From: Parendozoicomonas callyspongiae
GTDB taxonomy: Bacteria; Pseudomonadota; Gammaproteobacteria; Pseudomonadales; Endozoicomonadaceae
DNA length: 47,138 nucleotides
Assembly: GCF_023502345.1 (NCBI RefSeq)
Contig: NZ_JAMFLX010000021.1
Coordinates: 1 to 47,138 of the forward strand
Reading direction: 5' to 3'
Shown: positions 15,521 to 23,732 of the stretch, in pieces
Layout of the letters: every line of letters begins with the position of its first letter
Position numbering within the stretch: the first letter of the stretch is position 1
The notes under the pieces: model-generated
What the model saw: only the letters and a program-made list of their open reading frames with translations
Told to the model about the DNA's origin: nothing
Database searches by the model: none
Made by a program: the position numbers and the translations under genes

Positions 15521-16396
15521 ATGACCCAGTCGGATTCCGCACAACGTTTTCTGTTCGAGAATACTGACATGCGCGGTGAGCGGGTGCAGCTCGACCAGAG
15601 TCTGCAGGACGCTCTAGCTCCACATGCTTATCCGGACGCTATCCGGACTCTGATCGGTGAAATGGCTTCTGCCGCTGTTCTGCTGAGTACAACCCTGAAG
15701 TTTGAGGGTACCCTGACTTTGCAGGCTCGTTCAAATGGTCCTGTCTCCGTATTGATGGTGGAGTGCACTGATAAGCGTACTTTCCGCGCTATCGCCCGCT
15801 GGGATGATGCACAACTGTCTCCGACGGATATTGATCTGCACGCCCTGCTGCCAGAAGGTCAGCTGGTGATGACTATTGATCCGGTAAAAGGTAAGCGTTA
15901 CCAGGGTATTGTTGCTCTGACTGGTGACACTCTTGGTGAGTGTTTTGCCAGTTACTTTGAACAGTCTGAGCAGCTGCCAACCAGACTGTGGCTGTCTTCT
16001 AATGGCGAAAAGGCTGCCGGTTTCCTGCTGCAGGCTCTTCCAGCCCAGGTTGAAGCGGACAAAACTGCACGCGCCGAACGCTGGGAGCATCTGACTGTTC
16101 TGGCAGATACCCTGAAAGATGAGGAACAACTGGAGCTTCCTACTGAGGAACTGCTGCATCGCCTCTATCATGAGGAAGATATACGATTGTTTGATGCAGA
16201 ACCAGTTAAGTTTCACTGTAACTGCTCCCGCGAACGTACTGGCAGTGCATTGACAACTATTGACCCGGCTGATGTTCGTGAGATTCTGGAAGAATCCGGT
16301 CAGATTGATTTGGACTGTCAGTTCTGCAACACCCGTTACATCTTTACCGAAGAAGATGTGAACAAGCTTCTTGGCGCAGGCGAAACCCGCCACTAA
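15521..16396 (+). CDS. hslO: Hsp33 redox-regulated chaperone
   Basis: Hsp33 is a cytoplasmic holdase that is switched on by oxidation of a zinc-binding cysteine centre. The 291-residue protein has the N-terminal domain start (RFLFENTDMRGERVQLDQSL), the linker, and the C-terminal zinc site as CNC (in FHCNCSRER) and CQFC (in DLDCQFCNTRY). All four cysteines are present. ATG 15521 is preferred over a TTG seven codons upstream. A hairpin terminator follows. The distance from hslR is unusually long because of the hydrolase gene and two pseudogenes. Confidence 0.95.
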   Translation: MTQSDSAQRFLFENTDMRGERVQLDQSLQDALAPHAYPDAIRTLIGEMASAAVLLSTTLKFEGTLTLQARSNGPVSVLMVECTDKRTFRAIARWDDAQLSPTDIDLHALLPEGQLVMTIDPVKGKRYQGIVALTGDTLGECFASYFEQSEQLPTRLWLSSNGEKAAGFLLQALPAQVEADKTARAERWEHLTVLADTLKDEEQLELPTEELLHRLYHEEDIRLFDAEPVKFHCNCSRERTGSALTTIDPADVREILEESGQIDLDCQFCNTRYIFTEEDVNKLLGAGETRH

Positions 16397-16406
16397 AAAT
16401 TTCCTG

Positions 16407-16445
16407 AAGAAGTGAGCTGAACCTGTCAGCTTGCTTCTTATTCCT
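16407..16445 (+). terminator. Terminator of hslO
   Basis: A 14-bp stem with two G-U pairs (16407-16420 with 16426-16439, 5-base loop) lies 11 bases past the stop, followed by a modest T-rich stretch. Confidence 0.55.
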
Positions 16446-16497
16446 TTAGCTTTCCATCTATGCTCTTAGGCTTCTATCTCTCCCCGGATGTTTACGC

Positions 16498-17064
16498 ATG
16501 TGGGCAAGAAGCTTTTCACTGATCCTACTTTTCCTTCTGCTGATGTCATCCACTTCGTCTGGTTCACCAGTGCCAGAGAAACTGGGTATCGGTTTTGTCC
16601 CTTCGCCGGAGCTGGTAAAGGCCTGGGATACTGCGATACAGCCAGACGGTAGAGGTCTCCCTCCAGGAAAAGGCTGCGTAACAGACGGGCAAAGAATCTA
16701 CGTCGAACAGTGCCAGGTCTGTCACGGTATTAGTGGAAAAGGCGGGCAATATGATGTTCTGGCAGGTCGTTTAGCTGAAAACTTGTTTCCTTTTGCCGCA
16801 GAGTCAGGGCATCCGAAAACCATAGGCAATTACTGGCCCTGGGCGACAACACTGTTTGATTATATCCGGCGCAGCATGCCACTCCTGACTCCTGGAACTC
16901 TTTCTGATAACGATGTGTATGCCCTTAGTGCTTATCTTCTTCACCTGAACGAATTGCTGCCCGAAAGCGCCTGCCTTGATGCTGCTTCCCTTCCTCAGAT
17001 TGAAATGCCTGCCAACAAGCGTTTTGTTCCTGATAACCGGCTGGAAACGTCTGCGGTTAGATAA
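16498..17064 (+). CDS. Exported cytochrome c (SoxD-like subunit)
   Basis: A 188-residue protein with a signal peptide (SLILLFLLLMSSTSSG) and one haem c site, CQVCHG (Cys72-His76). A candidate distal Met ligand lies in RRSMPLLTPGTLSDNDVYAL, typical of class I cytochromes c and of SoxD-type partners of sulfite dehydrogenase. The SoxC-type molybdoenzyme follows after one unrelated gene, so this is probably its electron acceptor in periplasmic sulfite oxidation. In the usual arrangement the two genes are adjacent. The specific partner is inferred from proximity. Confidence 0.85.
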   Translation: MWARSFSLILLFLLLMSSTSSGSPVPEKLGIGFVPSPELVKAWDTAIQPDGRGLPPGKGCVTDGQRIYVEQCQVCHGISGKGGQYDVLAGRLAENLFPFAAESGHPKTIGNYWPWATTLFDYIRRSMPLLTPGTLSDNDVYALSAYLLHLNELLPESACLDAASLPQIEMPANKRFVPDNRLETSAVR

Positions 17065-17168
17065 GCAGGCATTGGTGTCAGATCCGCTTACATACTCAAG
17101 CGAGAAGGGATTACTCGATCAGTGATGGTGACTAAACTACAAGAGCATTTCATAACTGGAAAATATTT

Positions 17169-19025
17169 ATGGATCGGGCTGGATCAGCACCGCCACAATG
17201 GCCGGGATCATTATCTCCCCATGAGGAACGCAGTGACCCGATAGGGCACCGAAGGCGAACCAAGGCTTTCTCTCAAACCAGGGAGGGATATATTTCTCCT
17301 GTGCCTGGAGAATTGTCATTTGAAGTAGACAGTGCTGTTAACCAATCGTTAGAAAGCTGGGAGAGAAGAGAGAGCTCACTATCTGATTACAAAGTCTCCA
17401 GCCACCCTCCTTTAAAGGGGCAACTATCTTCAGCATCTTTGACCAGTGTCTCTTCAACAGAAAGTGATGAAGGCAGTACAAGTACATTGTCTGAAGGTGG
17501 GGAATCTACAGCTGCAAGTTTCCCGACATGGAATGAGTTGATGGGGCTTGGGACTCCACAAGATTTTATGGATGCCAGTCAGTCTTCTGTTCTTAGCCTG
17601 CTAATAACCGGACAAATCCCTGTAGAAGACAGAATACGGCTACCAATTGATCTGCTACAGACATTTTGCCTGCAGGCTGCGGGGGAACTGCATTTTACCA
17701 ATGAGCTGCTCTTAAAAATGGACAGCCTTTTGAAATACGCAAAGCTAAGTGAAGTAGGCGTGACGGGTGTAAAAGGAAAAATTGAATGTCTATTGAAAAC
17801 CGTTTCACACCTTCGTACAGATATTGAAGAGTGTCGGCAGGCTTTCAATGAAGGGTTAAGGATAAAAACCAGAGGAAAAATTAACCCTCTCTACGAAGAT
17901 CTGCCTGAAGGTGTTTGCTCTCTTGGAACGGAAACAACAAATCATGTGGAAACATTAATCGCTGCATGGATAGAGCTGATCATGTCTATGGAAGAAATGC
18001 GCAAGGCAATGCCATCAGCAGAGGTTCTTTTTTCAAGTTGTGCAGAAGATGCCTGGCAGCAGGCAACAGCAGCAAAGAAGCATTCTAAAGAAGGTCTTAG
18101 CGAGCTTAAACAGTATGTAGAAGCTACCAATAACTTTTGGGCGAGTGTACAGGCACGCCTAAAGGATAAAAGCTACCCCCTGTTTATGCTGGTACCCGAA
18201 GAAGAAAGAAGTCACTGCCATGAGCTGGTCTGTGAGCGCTTTGATTTACCTCCAGCCCTTCCGTTTGTGTGGTATATGGTCAGTGATGAAGGTAGAGGTG
18301 TGCCTGATAGGCCATCTGAGTGGGTTTTAGACAAGTCTAAGGTTGTCAAATCAATAAGTACCACTCAGATCTATAGTTTTCAGACTGTCGAAGAAGCTAA
18401 GCAAAAACTCAGGGATGTACAGGAAAGAGAACTTGCAGAGAAAAAGTATGCAACTGAAGAAGAGTTTCAATATCAAAAGCTGCCACGCTTTAAATCCCGT
18501 CCAGCAAGGTATTTCGACTATCAGCCGGTAGCTATATATGGTCTTTCCCGTATTAAGGACAAGGCGCTACGTGAGAATAAAAAAATTGTTGACATAATCT
18601 GGTTTTTTAATGAAGAAACGCCCAGAAAAGAGGTAAGTGAGCAGTTAAGTGCTCAAAGAGAAGTGCAGAAACTGGAGACACTTTGTATTCCTTCAATTCA
18701 AGAGGTTCTTGGCGATATCGTCGAAAAACTTGATGAAAAGAAGCGCAAGGAAATTAGAAAGAAAAAGGGAGCATTCAAATCCAGGATCAAAAAGCTTCAG
18801 GAATCTGTTACACAAAAAAGTAAGCCGCCGCTACTGGGTAGCCATTCAAGTCCCACCATGGGCGTTCCCATACCGGAACCGGATAAGCTGGAAATCGAGA
18901 AAATTTCTCTGGCTGAAGTTGCAGGAATGCTGGTTCCGGAAAACACACTGACGGAAGTGGAAGAAAAGCCACCAACTGCTACTTATACCCCTCGGCCCTG
19001 GACGCGATCAGAAGGGGATAGCTGA
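17169..19025 (+). CDS. Hypothetical Ser-rich, coiled-coil protein (effector-like)
   Basis: I do not recognise this 618-residue protein. The first 115 residues are disordered and rich in Ser, Pro, Glu and Arg (for example SLTSVSSTESDEGSTSTLSE). Residues about 125-330 are predicted helical by eye. Residues about 410-550 hold charged helices likely to form coiled coil (AEKKYATEEEFQYQKL and EKLDEKKRKEIRKKKG), and the end is Pro/Thr-rich. There is no signal peptide or membrane segment. This style matches type III secretion candidates of host-associated bacteria, but no secretion genes are in the window. It separates the cytochrome c from sulfite dehydrogenase, which would normally be together, so it looks like an insertion. 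Base composition is AT-richer than in its neighbours. Confidence 0.7.
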   Translation: MDRAGSAPPQWPGSLSPHEERSDPIGHRRRTKAFSQTREGYISPVPGELSFEVDSAVNQSLESWERRESSLSDYKVSSHPPLKGQLSSASLTSVSSTESDEGSTSTLSEGGESTAASFPTWNELMGLGTPQDFMDASQSSVLSLLITGQIPVEDRIRLPIDLLQTFCLQAAGELHFTNELLLKMDSLLKYAKLSEVGVTGVKGKIECLLKTVSHLRTDIEECRQAFNEGLRIKTRGKINPLYEDLPEGVCSLGTETTNHVETLIAAWIELIMSMEEMRKAMPSAEVLFSSCAEDAWQQATAAKKHSKEGLSELKQYVEATNNFWASVQARLKDKSYPLFMLVPEEERSHCHELVCERFDLPPALPFVWYMVSDEGRGVPDRPSEWVLDKSKVVKSISTTQIYSFQTVEEAKQKLRDVQERELAEKKYATEEEFQYQKLPRFKSRPARYFDYQPVAIYGLSRIKDKALRENKKIVDIIWFFNEETPRKEVSEQLSAQREVQKLETLCIPSIQEVLGDIVEKLDEKKRKEIRKKKGAFKSRIKKLQESVTQKSKPPLLGSHSSPTMGVPIPEPDKLEIEKISLAEVAGMLVPENTLTEVEEKPPTATYTPRPWTRSEGDS

Positions 19026-19049
19026 TTATTCTCAAAATGGGAATTGGTC

Positions 19050-20246
19050 ATGGGGACTTCCGTTCTTTCCCGTCGTCGCTTTCTTCAGGCAACAGCAACT
19101 GGGGCCGGGGTTGTATTAGCTGGTCAAAAGGCTACTGCTGACGTTCGTCGTGTTGGCCCCTGGGCCAGCCAGTACGGTGAACGCTCTCCTTTCGATAAGG
19201 TAAACCGAACAATCTCCGGAAACCTGCAGCATGAGTCAGAGACTCCTCAGCAGGCTTTGAGTGGGATGATTACACCCTCTTCTCTGCACTATGAACGACA
19301 TCATGCAGGTGTTCCGACTATCAGACCGGAAGAGCACAAGCTGCTGATTCATGGGATGGTGGAAGAACCAAAAGTTTTCACTTTGCACGACCTTCTGCGA
19401 TTTCCTCAAGCCAGCCGGATCTGTTTTCTGGAGTGTGCCGGTAATGGCAAGCATCACTTCAAGTCAGATGAAAAAACAACACCGCAAAGGCTTTGCGGGC
19501 TTATAAGCCAGAGCGAGTGGAGCGGTGTCTCACTTTCATCTTTATTGCGGGAGGTAGGCGTTAAGAAGTCTGGTTCATGGTTGCTGGCGGAAGGTTCCGA
19601 TGCCTGCCTGTTAACCCGCAGTATCCCAATGGAGCGTGCGCTGGATGATGTTTTGATTGCCTATGCCCAGAATGGAGAAGCTGTGCGGCCTGAGCAGGGT
19701 TACCCACTGCGACTGATTGTTCCCGGTTGTGAGGGTAGTATGAATGTAAAGTGGCTGCGCAGGCTGGAAGTGTCTGACCAGCCGTTTATGACCAGAGAAG
19801 AAACTGCCAAATACTCAGATCCATTAAAAGACGGCACTGTTCGCCAATTCAGCTTTGTGATGGATGCCAAATCCATCATTACTCAGCCAGCTTATCCCCT
19901 TCAGATTGAAAAAGGCTGGCACGAAATTAGAGGGCTGGCATGGAGCGGCAGAGGACAGGTCGCCGGGGTTGAAGTGAGCGATGATAATGGAAGCAGCTGG
20001 CACCAGGCGCAATTACAGTCACCGGTTCTGGATAAGAGCTGTGTCAGGTTTGGTTTGCTGTGGAAGTGGGATGGAAAGGAAAGGCTTTTAACCAGTCGTG
20101 TGATCGACTCGACAGGATACACCCAGCCATCGGCGAGAGAGTTAATCGCTATTCGAGGAAAGCAATCATTGAGGTATCACAATAACACAATGACAACCTG
20201 GCGTGTGCAGAGTGATGGACAGGTGTTTTATCAGCGAATGGATTAA
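19050..20246 (+). CDS. SoxC-type sulfite dehydrogenase, molybdopterin subunit
   Basis: A 398-residue member of the sulfite oxidase family. The N-terminus has a Tat signal (SRRRFLQATATGAGVVLAG), so the folded molybdoprotein is exported. The molybdenum-coordinating cysteine is in FLECAGNGKHHF (Cys129). SEWSGVSL, PGCEGSMNVKWLRRLEV and the C-terminal dimerisation domain (GLAWSGRGQVAGVEVSDDNG) are typical of SoxC. The likely reaction is sulfite to sulfate with electrons passed to a cytochrome c, probably the product at 16498-17064. ATG 19050 is preferred to a TTG two codons upstream. No soxXYZAB genes are near, so it may act as a stand-alone sulfite dehydrogenase. Confidence 0.87.
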   Translation: MGTSVLSRRRFLQATATGAGVVLAGQKATADVRRVGPWASQYGERSPFDKVNRTISGNLQHESETPQQALSGMITPSSLHYERHHAGVPTIRPEEHKLLIHGMVEEPKVFTLHDLLRFPQASRICFLECAGNGKHHFKSDEKTTPQRLCGLISQSEWSGVSLSSLLREVGVKKSGSWLLAEGSDACLLTRSIPMERALDDVLIAYAQNGEAVRPEQGYPLRLIVPGCEGSMNVKWLRRLEVSDQPFMTREETAKYSDPLKDGTVRQFSFVMDAKSIITQPAYPLQIEKGWHEIRGLAWSGRGQVAGVEVSDDNGSSWHQAQLQSPVLDKSCVRFGLLWKWDGKERLLTSRVIDSTGYTQPSARELIAIRGKQSLRYHNNTMTTWRVQSDGQVFYQRMD

Positions 20247-20289
20247 CCTCCAGCTGAGAGCTGCTGGAGGTAGTAATCATTCGGCTGCC

Positions 20290-20748
20290 TTAGTGGTGAC
20301 AACCACATCCACCATGTCTATGCTGATGCTTGCCATGATGTTCGTGGTCATGCTTATGCTTACCGCAGCATCCGCCTTCTTTTCCGTGTTCGTGCTTATG
20401 CTTATGGCCGGGTGTATGTGCCTGTTCAGGGTCAGTCATTGGAAACAGGTTTTCATTCAAATCTTCAAACAGGGAGCGGGCATTGGTTTTGTAAACCTTG
20501 AAATCAGCGGCCAGCAGCTTGCGCAGCATGCAGCCACCCAGGTCACGCACAACGATTCTGTCCGGGTTTGCAACGGTCAGCAGTTCAACCAGAAAGCGCT
20601 TGGCTCTGCCGGGGCAGCCTTCGGCGTTTAGAACAGGGTTAGCCATACGCTTTACCTGTTCACCTTTCTCGTTCAGAAATACGAACTCTTCGGCTTTGGA
20701 AAAGTGATCGGAAATTTTGTTCTCATCAACAGGAACTACAGTGATCAT
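20290..20748 (-). CDS. NifX/NifB-C domain protein with His-rich metal-binding tail
   Basis: The first 110 residues match the dinitrogenase iron-molybdenum cofactor biosynthesis fold (MITVVPVDENKISDHFSKAE, with VRDLGGCMLRKLL). The last 45 residues are packed with His, Cys and Lys (HKHKHEHGKEGGCCGKHKHD and a CGCHH end), which suggests metal storage or delivery. Proteins of this type often pair with DUF134 regulators, as here. No nitrogenase genes are present, so a role in nitrogen fixation is unlikely. The start is uncertain: Met at 20766 would add six residues, and both starts overlap the upstream DUF134 gene, so translation is coupled. The metal is unknown. Confidence 0.82.
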   Translation of the reverse strand: MITVVPVDENKISDHFSKAEEFVFLNEKGEQVKRMANPVLNAEGCPGRAKRFLVELLTVANPDRIVVRDLGGCMLRKLLAADFKVYKTNARSLFEDLNENLFPMTDPEQAHTPGHKHKHEHGKEGGCCGKHKHDHEHHGKHQHRHGGCGCHH

Positions 20749-21043
20749 TTTCTGTTGTCTCTTCATCCTTGCGATTCATCATCAATGCCTTACCGGAGGC
20801 AATACATTCCGTGACTTTATGCCGGGCTGATTTCAGGACATTCGCAAGGGTCTGTCTGGAAACTCCCATCTCCTTCGCAGCTTCCTGCTGCTGCATCCCC
20901 TCAAGATCTACGAGTCGCAGGGCTTCAAACTCGTCATCATCCAGCCACACCTTTTCCAGCTCTCCCATGGGGATGCCGTTAGGTTTAAAGCAGCTTCTGG
21001 CAGGATGGCCACATATTCTGCGGGGAAGTTTTGGTCTTGGCAT
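20726..21043 (-). CDS. DUF134 (UPF0251) family DNA-binding protein
   Basis: A 105-residue protein typical of the DUF134 family: PRPKLPRRICGHPARSCFKP at the N-terminus, DEFEALRLVDLEGMQQQEAA, and a helix-turn-helix in KEMGVSRQTLANVLKSARHK. It probably regulates its own operon with the NifX-like gene, which starts inside its 3' end. Cysteines at the N-terminus (CGHPARSC) and C-terminus (CSSC) could sense metal or redox state. AAAGG precedes the ATG. A 13-bp inverted repeat at 21060-21098 lies just upstream and is a natural operator candidate. Confidence 0.87.
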   Translation of the reverse strand: MPRPKLPRRICGHPARSCFKPNGIPMGELEKVWLDDDEFEALRLVDLEGMQQQEAAKEMGVSRQTLANVLKSARHKVTECIASGKALMMNRKDEETTENDHCSSC

Positions 21044-21059
21044 AACATACCTTTAACAT

Positions 21060-21098
21060 GGCATATGCTATTTATACTCTTCATTAATAGCGTATGCC
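21060..21098. promoter_or_regulatory. Inverted repeat upstream of the DUF134-nifX operon (candidate operator)
   Basis: GGCATATGCTATT (21060-21072) and AATAGCGTATGCC (21086-21098) are complementary at 12 of 13 positions across a 13-base spacer. Each arm also contains an 8-base (near-)palindrome, GCATATGC or GCGTATGC, centred 29 bases apart. It begins 17 bases before the DUF134 start codon, where an autoregulator would bind. Confidence 0.6.
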
Positions 21099-21153
21099 AG
21101 TAAAAAGAATTGAGTTTAAAAACAGAGGCACTGGGAACTCGTTGTTTCATCGG

Positions 21154-21159
21154 TATAAT
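21154..21159 (+). promoter_or_regulatory. Probable -10 box of tex
   Basis: TATAAT preceded by TCGG, 40 bases before the tex ATG. No clear -35 at 17 bases, so it may be an extended -10 promoter. Confidence 0.4.
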
Positions 21160-21198
21160 CCCTGTCTTTGGATTATTTGGACGCGTAGAGATCACCCG

Positions 21199-23565
21199 AT
21201 GGAGAGCATCTTTCAGCGAATCGCTTCGGAGCTGAACGTCAAGGAACAGCAGGTTACCTCCGCCGTTCAGCTTTTAGACGACGGAGCAACAGTTCCGTTT
21301 ATCGCACGTTACCGTAAAGAGGCAACAGCCGGCCTGGATGATACCCAGCTTCGCAATCTGGAAGAGCGCCTGCGTTATCTTCGGGAAATGGAAGAACGCC
21401 GCGCCGCTATCCTGAAGAGCATCGCCGAACAGGATAAGCTAACGCCGGAGCTGGAAAAGGGCATCAAGGAAGCGGATACCAAGACCCGCCTCGAAGACCT
21501 GTACCTTCCCTATAAGCCCAAGCGCCGTACCAAAGGCCAGATTGCTATTGAAGCAGGCCTTGAGCCCCTTGCAGACGCACTGTTTGCCGATCCAACCTTA
21601 ACCCCTGAGTCTGAAGCTGAAAAGTTCATTGATGCTGACAAGGGGGTTGAGGATGTAAAAGCGGCTCTGGATGGCGCACGTTACATCCTGATGGAGCGCT
21701 TCAGTGAAGACGCAGATCTGCTTGGCCGTCTGCGTAAATTCCTGTGGGATGAAGGACGCATGTCCAGCCGTGTTATGGCTGGCAAAGAGAAGGAAGCCGC
21801 CAAGTTTCGCGACTACTTTGAACATGATGAGCCACTGAAAGGTGTTCCTTCACACCGTGCGCTGGCTATCTTCCGCGGCCGTAACTCCGGCCTGCTGCAG
21901 GTTTCTGCGACCATTGAAGGTGCAGAAGATCGCACAGTCACTCACCCCTGTGAGCTGATGGTTGCTGAACACTGGAGATTGGAAGATCAGGGCCGTGCTG
22001 CAGATAAGTGGCTGCGTGACTGTGTTCGCTGGACCTGGCGTGTGAAGCTGCTGCCTCATCTGGAAACCGAACTGATGGGACAGGTGCGTGAAGCGGCAGA
22101 AGAGGAAGCGATCAAGGTCTTCTCCAAGAACCTGAGCGACCTGCTGCTGGCAGCCCCTGCTGGCCCTCGTGCTACTATCGGTCTCGATCCTGGTCTGCGT
22201 ACCGGTGTTAAGGTTGCCGTTATCGACAAGACTGGGAAGATGGTGGATCACACCACCATCTTCCCACATGTTCCTCATAACAAGTGGACCGAATCCCTGG
22301 GCACCATTGCCAAGCTGGTACTGAAGCATGGTGTTGAGCTGATCGCTATCGGTAATGGCACCGCTTCCCGTGAAACGGATCGTTTTGCTGCGGAAGTGAT
22401 CAGGCAGTTCCCGAAACTGAACCTGTCCAAGGTTGTGGTCAGCGAAGCAGGCGCTTCTGTTTACTCTGCTTCTGAACTGGCTGCGAAAGAATTCCCTGAG
22501 TTGGATGTTTCCTTCCGTGGTGCGGTATCCATTGCCCGTCGTCTGCAGGATCCTCTGGCCGAACTGGTTAAGATTGACCCGAAGGCTATCGGTGTTGGCC
22601 AGTACCAGCACGATGTCAGCCAGACCTTCCTGGCCCGCAGCCTGGAAACCGTTGTTGAAGATTGTGTAAACGCCGTTGGTGTTGATCTGAACATGGCTTC
22701 CAGCGCCCTGCTGACCCGTGTATCCGGTCTGAATGCAACGATCGCCCAAAATATTGTCAGCTACCGTGACGAACATGGAGCCTTCCCATCCCGTGACAAG
22801 CTGAAAGAAGTGTCTCGTCTGGGCGAAAAGACCTTTGAACAGTGCGCTGGCTTCCTGCGCATTATGGATGGCGAAAACCCGCTCGACCGTTCAGCTGTTC
22901 ACCCGGAAGCCTATCCAGTAGTTCAGAATATTGCTGCCCGCTTTGAGCGTGATGTGCGTGGCCTGATTGGAGATTCCGGCTTCCTGAAAGGTTTGAAAGC
23001 TGCCGAGTTCACCGATGAGAAGTTCGGTGTGCCTACCGTGACCGACATCATCAGCGAACTGGATAAGCCGGGTCGTGACCCTCGCCCAGAGTTTAAAACT
23101 GCCAAGTTCCAGGAAGGTGTTGAGGATATTAAAGACCTCAAGCCCAATATGGAGCTGGAAGGCGTGGTCAGCAACGTAACCAACTTTGGTGCGTTTGTGG
23201 ATATTGGTGTTCACCAGGATGGTCTGGTGCATATCTCTGCTCTTTCCAATAAGTTTGTGAAAGATCCCCGCGAGATTGTGAAGGCCGGTGACGTTGTGAA
23301 GGTGAAAGTGCTTGAGGTTGACGCTGAACGTCGCCGTATTGCTCTTACCATGCGCATGTCTGATGACGCCAATGCAATGGCTGGTGGCGAGCAGCAGCCT
23401 GCACGCAATGAGCGACGCCAGAATCGTAGTGGTGACAACCGCAAGCCTGCGGCTAATTCTCGTGGTGGACAGCCCCGAGGCGGACAGAAGCAGGGCCGCC
23501 AGCAGAAGGATAAGGCTGGTACTTTTGCTGATCTGTTTGCCAATGCCAAGCAGTTGCGTAAGTAA
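21199..23565 (+). CDS. tex: Tex, S1-domain RNA-binding transcription accessory protein
   Basis: Tex is a conserved cytoplasmic nucleic-acid-binding protein of the Spt6-related family. The 788-residue protein has the N-terminal helical domain ([37 protein letters not shown]), the YqgF-like nuclease fold ([17 protein letters not shown]), helix-hairpin-helix motifs ([20 protein letters not shown]) and a C-terminal S1 domain ([20 protein letters not shown], about residues 650-725). The end is a basic, Arg/Gln/Gly-rich tail, common in gammaproteobacterial Tex. ATG 21199 is the family start; upstream frame sequence to 21094 overlaps the promoter and operator. Confidence 0.95.
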   Translation: MESIFQRIASELNVKEQQVTSAVQLLDDGATVPFIARYRKEATAGLDDTQLRNLEERLRYLREMEERRAAILKSIAEQDKLTPELEKGIKEADTKTRLEDLYLPYKPKRRTKGQIAIEAGLEPLADALFADPTLTPESEAEKFIDADKGVEDVKAALDGARYILMERFSEDADLLGRLRKFLWDEGRMSSRVMAGKEKEAAKFRDYFEHDEPLKGVPSHRALAIFRGRNSGLLQVSATIEGAEDRTVTHPCELMVAEHWRLEDQGRAADKWLRDCVRWTWRVKLLPHLETELMGQVREAAEEEAIKVFSKNLSDLLLAAPAGPRATIGLDPGLRTGVKVAVIDKTGKMVDHTTIFPHVPHNKWTESLGTIAKLVLKHGVELIAIGNGTASRETDRFAAEVIRQFPKLNLSKVVVSEAGASVYSASELAAKEFPELDVSFRGAVSIARRLQDPLAELVKIDPKAIGVGQYQHDVSQTFLARSLETVVEDCVNAVGVDLNMASSALLTRVSGLNATIAQNIVSYRDEHGAFPSRDKLKEVSRLGEKTFEQCAGFLRIMDGENPLDRSAVHPEAYPVVQNIAARFERDVRGLIGDSGFLKGLKAAEFTDEKFGVPTVTDIISELDKPGRDPRPEFKTAKFQEGVEDIKDLKPNMELEGVVSNVTNFGAFVDIGVHQDGLVHISALSNKFVKDPREIVKAGDVVKVKVLEVDAERRRIALTMRMSDDANAMAGGEQQPARNERRQNRSGDNRKPAANSRGGQPRGGQKQGRQQKDKAGTFADLFANAKQLRK

Positions 23566-23579
23566 CTGATGTGCACCTC

Positions 23580-23618
23580 AGGGAACAGTCGTAAGACTGT
23601 TCCCTCCATTCTTTCTTA
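23580..23618 (+). terminator. Terminator of tex
   Basis: AGGGAACAGTC (23580-23590) pairs perfectly with GACTGTTCCCT (23595-23605) over a 4-base loop, followed by a T-rich run, 14 bases after the tex stop. Confidence 0.8.
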
Positions 23619-23732
23619 GGCCCTAATGCTGGCAAAATGTAAAAAAGAAAATGTATAGTGGCTGTTCACTGATCGTTGCCTGCACTGCGACTGTTTCAGT
23701 GTTATCAGAATTTGACGCAAAGGGGTTTGATT

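Noticed and set aside
20290-20748. Nitrogen fixation gene cluster
   Set aside because: Only the NifX-like fold is present; no nif structural or assembly genes occur in the window.
21850-22776. 308-codon minus-strand frame opposite tex
   Set aside because: Overlaps the conserved core of tex and has no family features.
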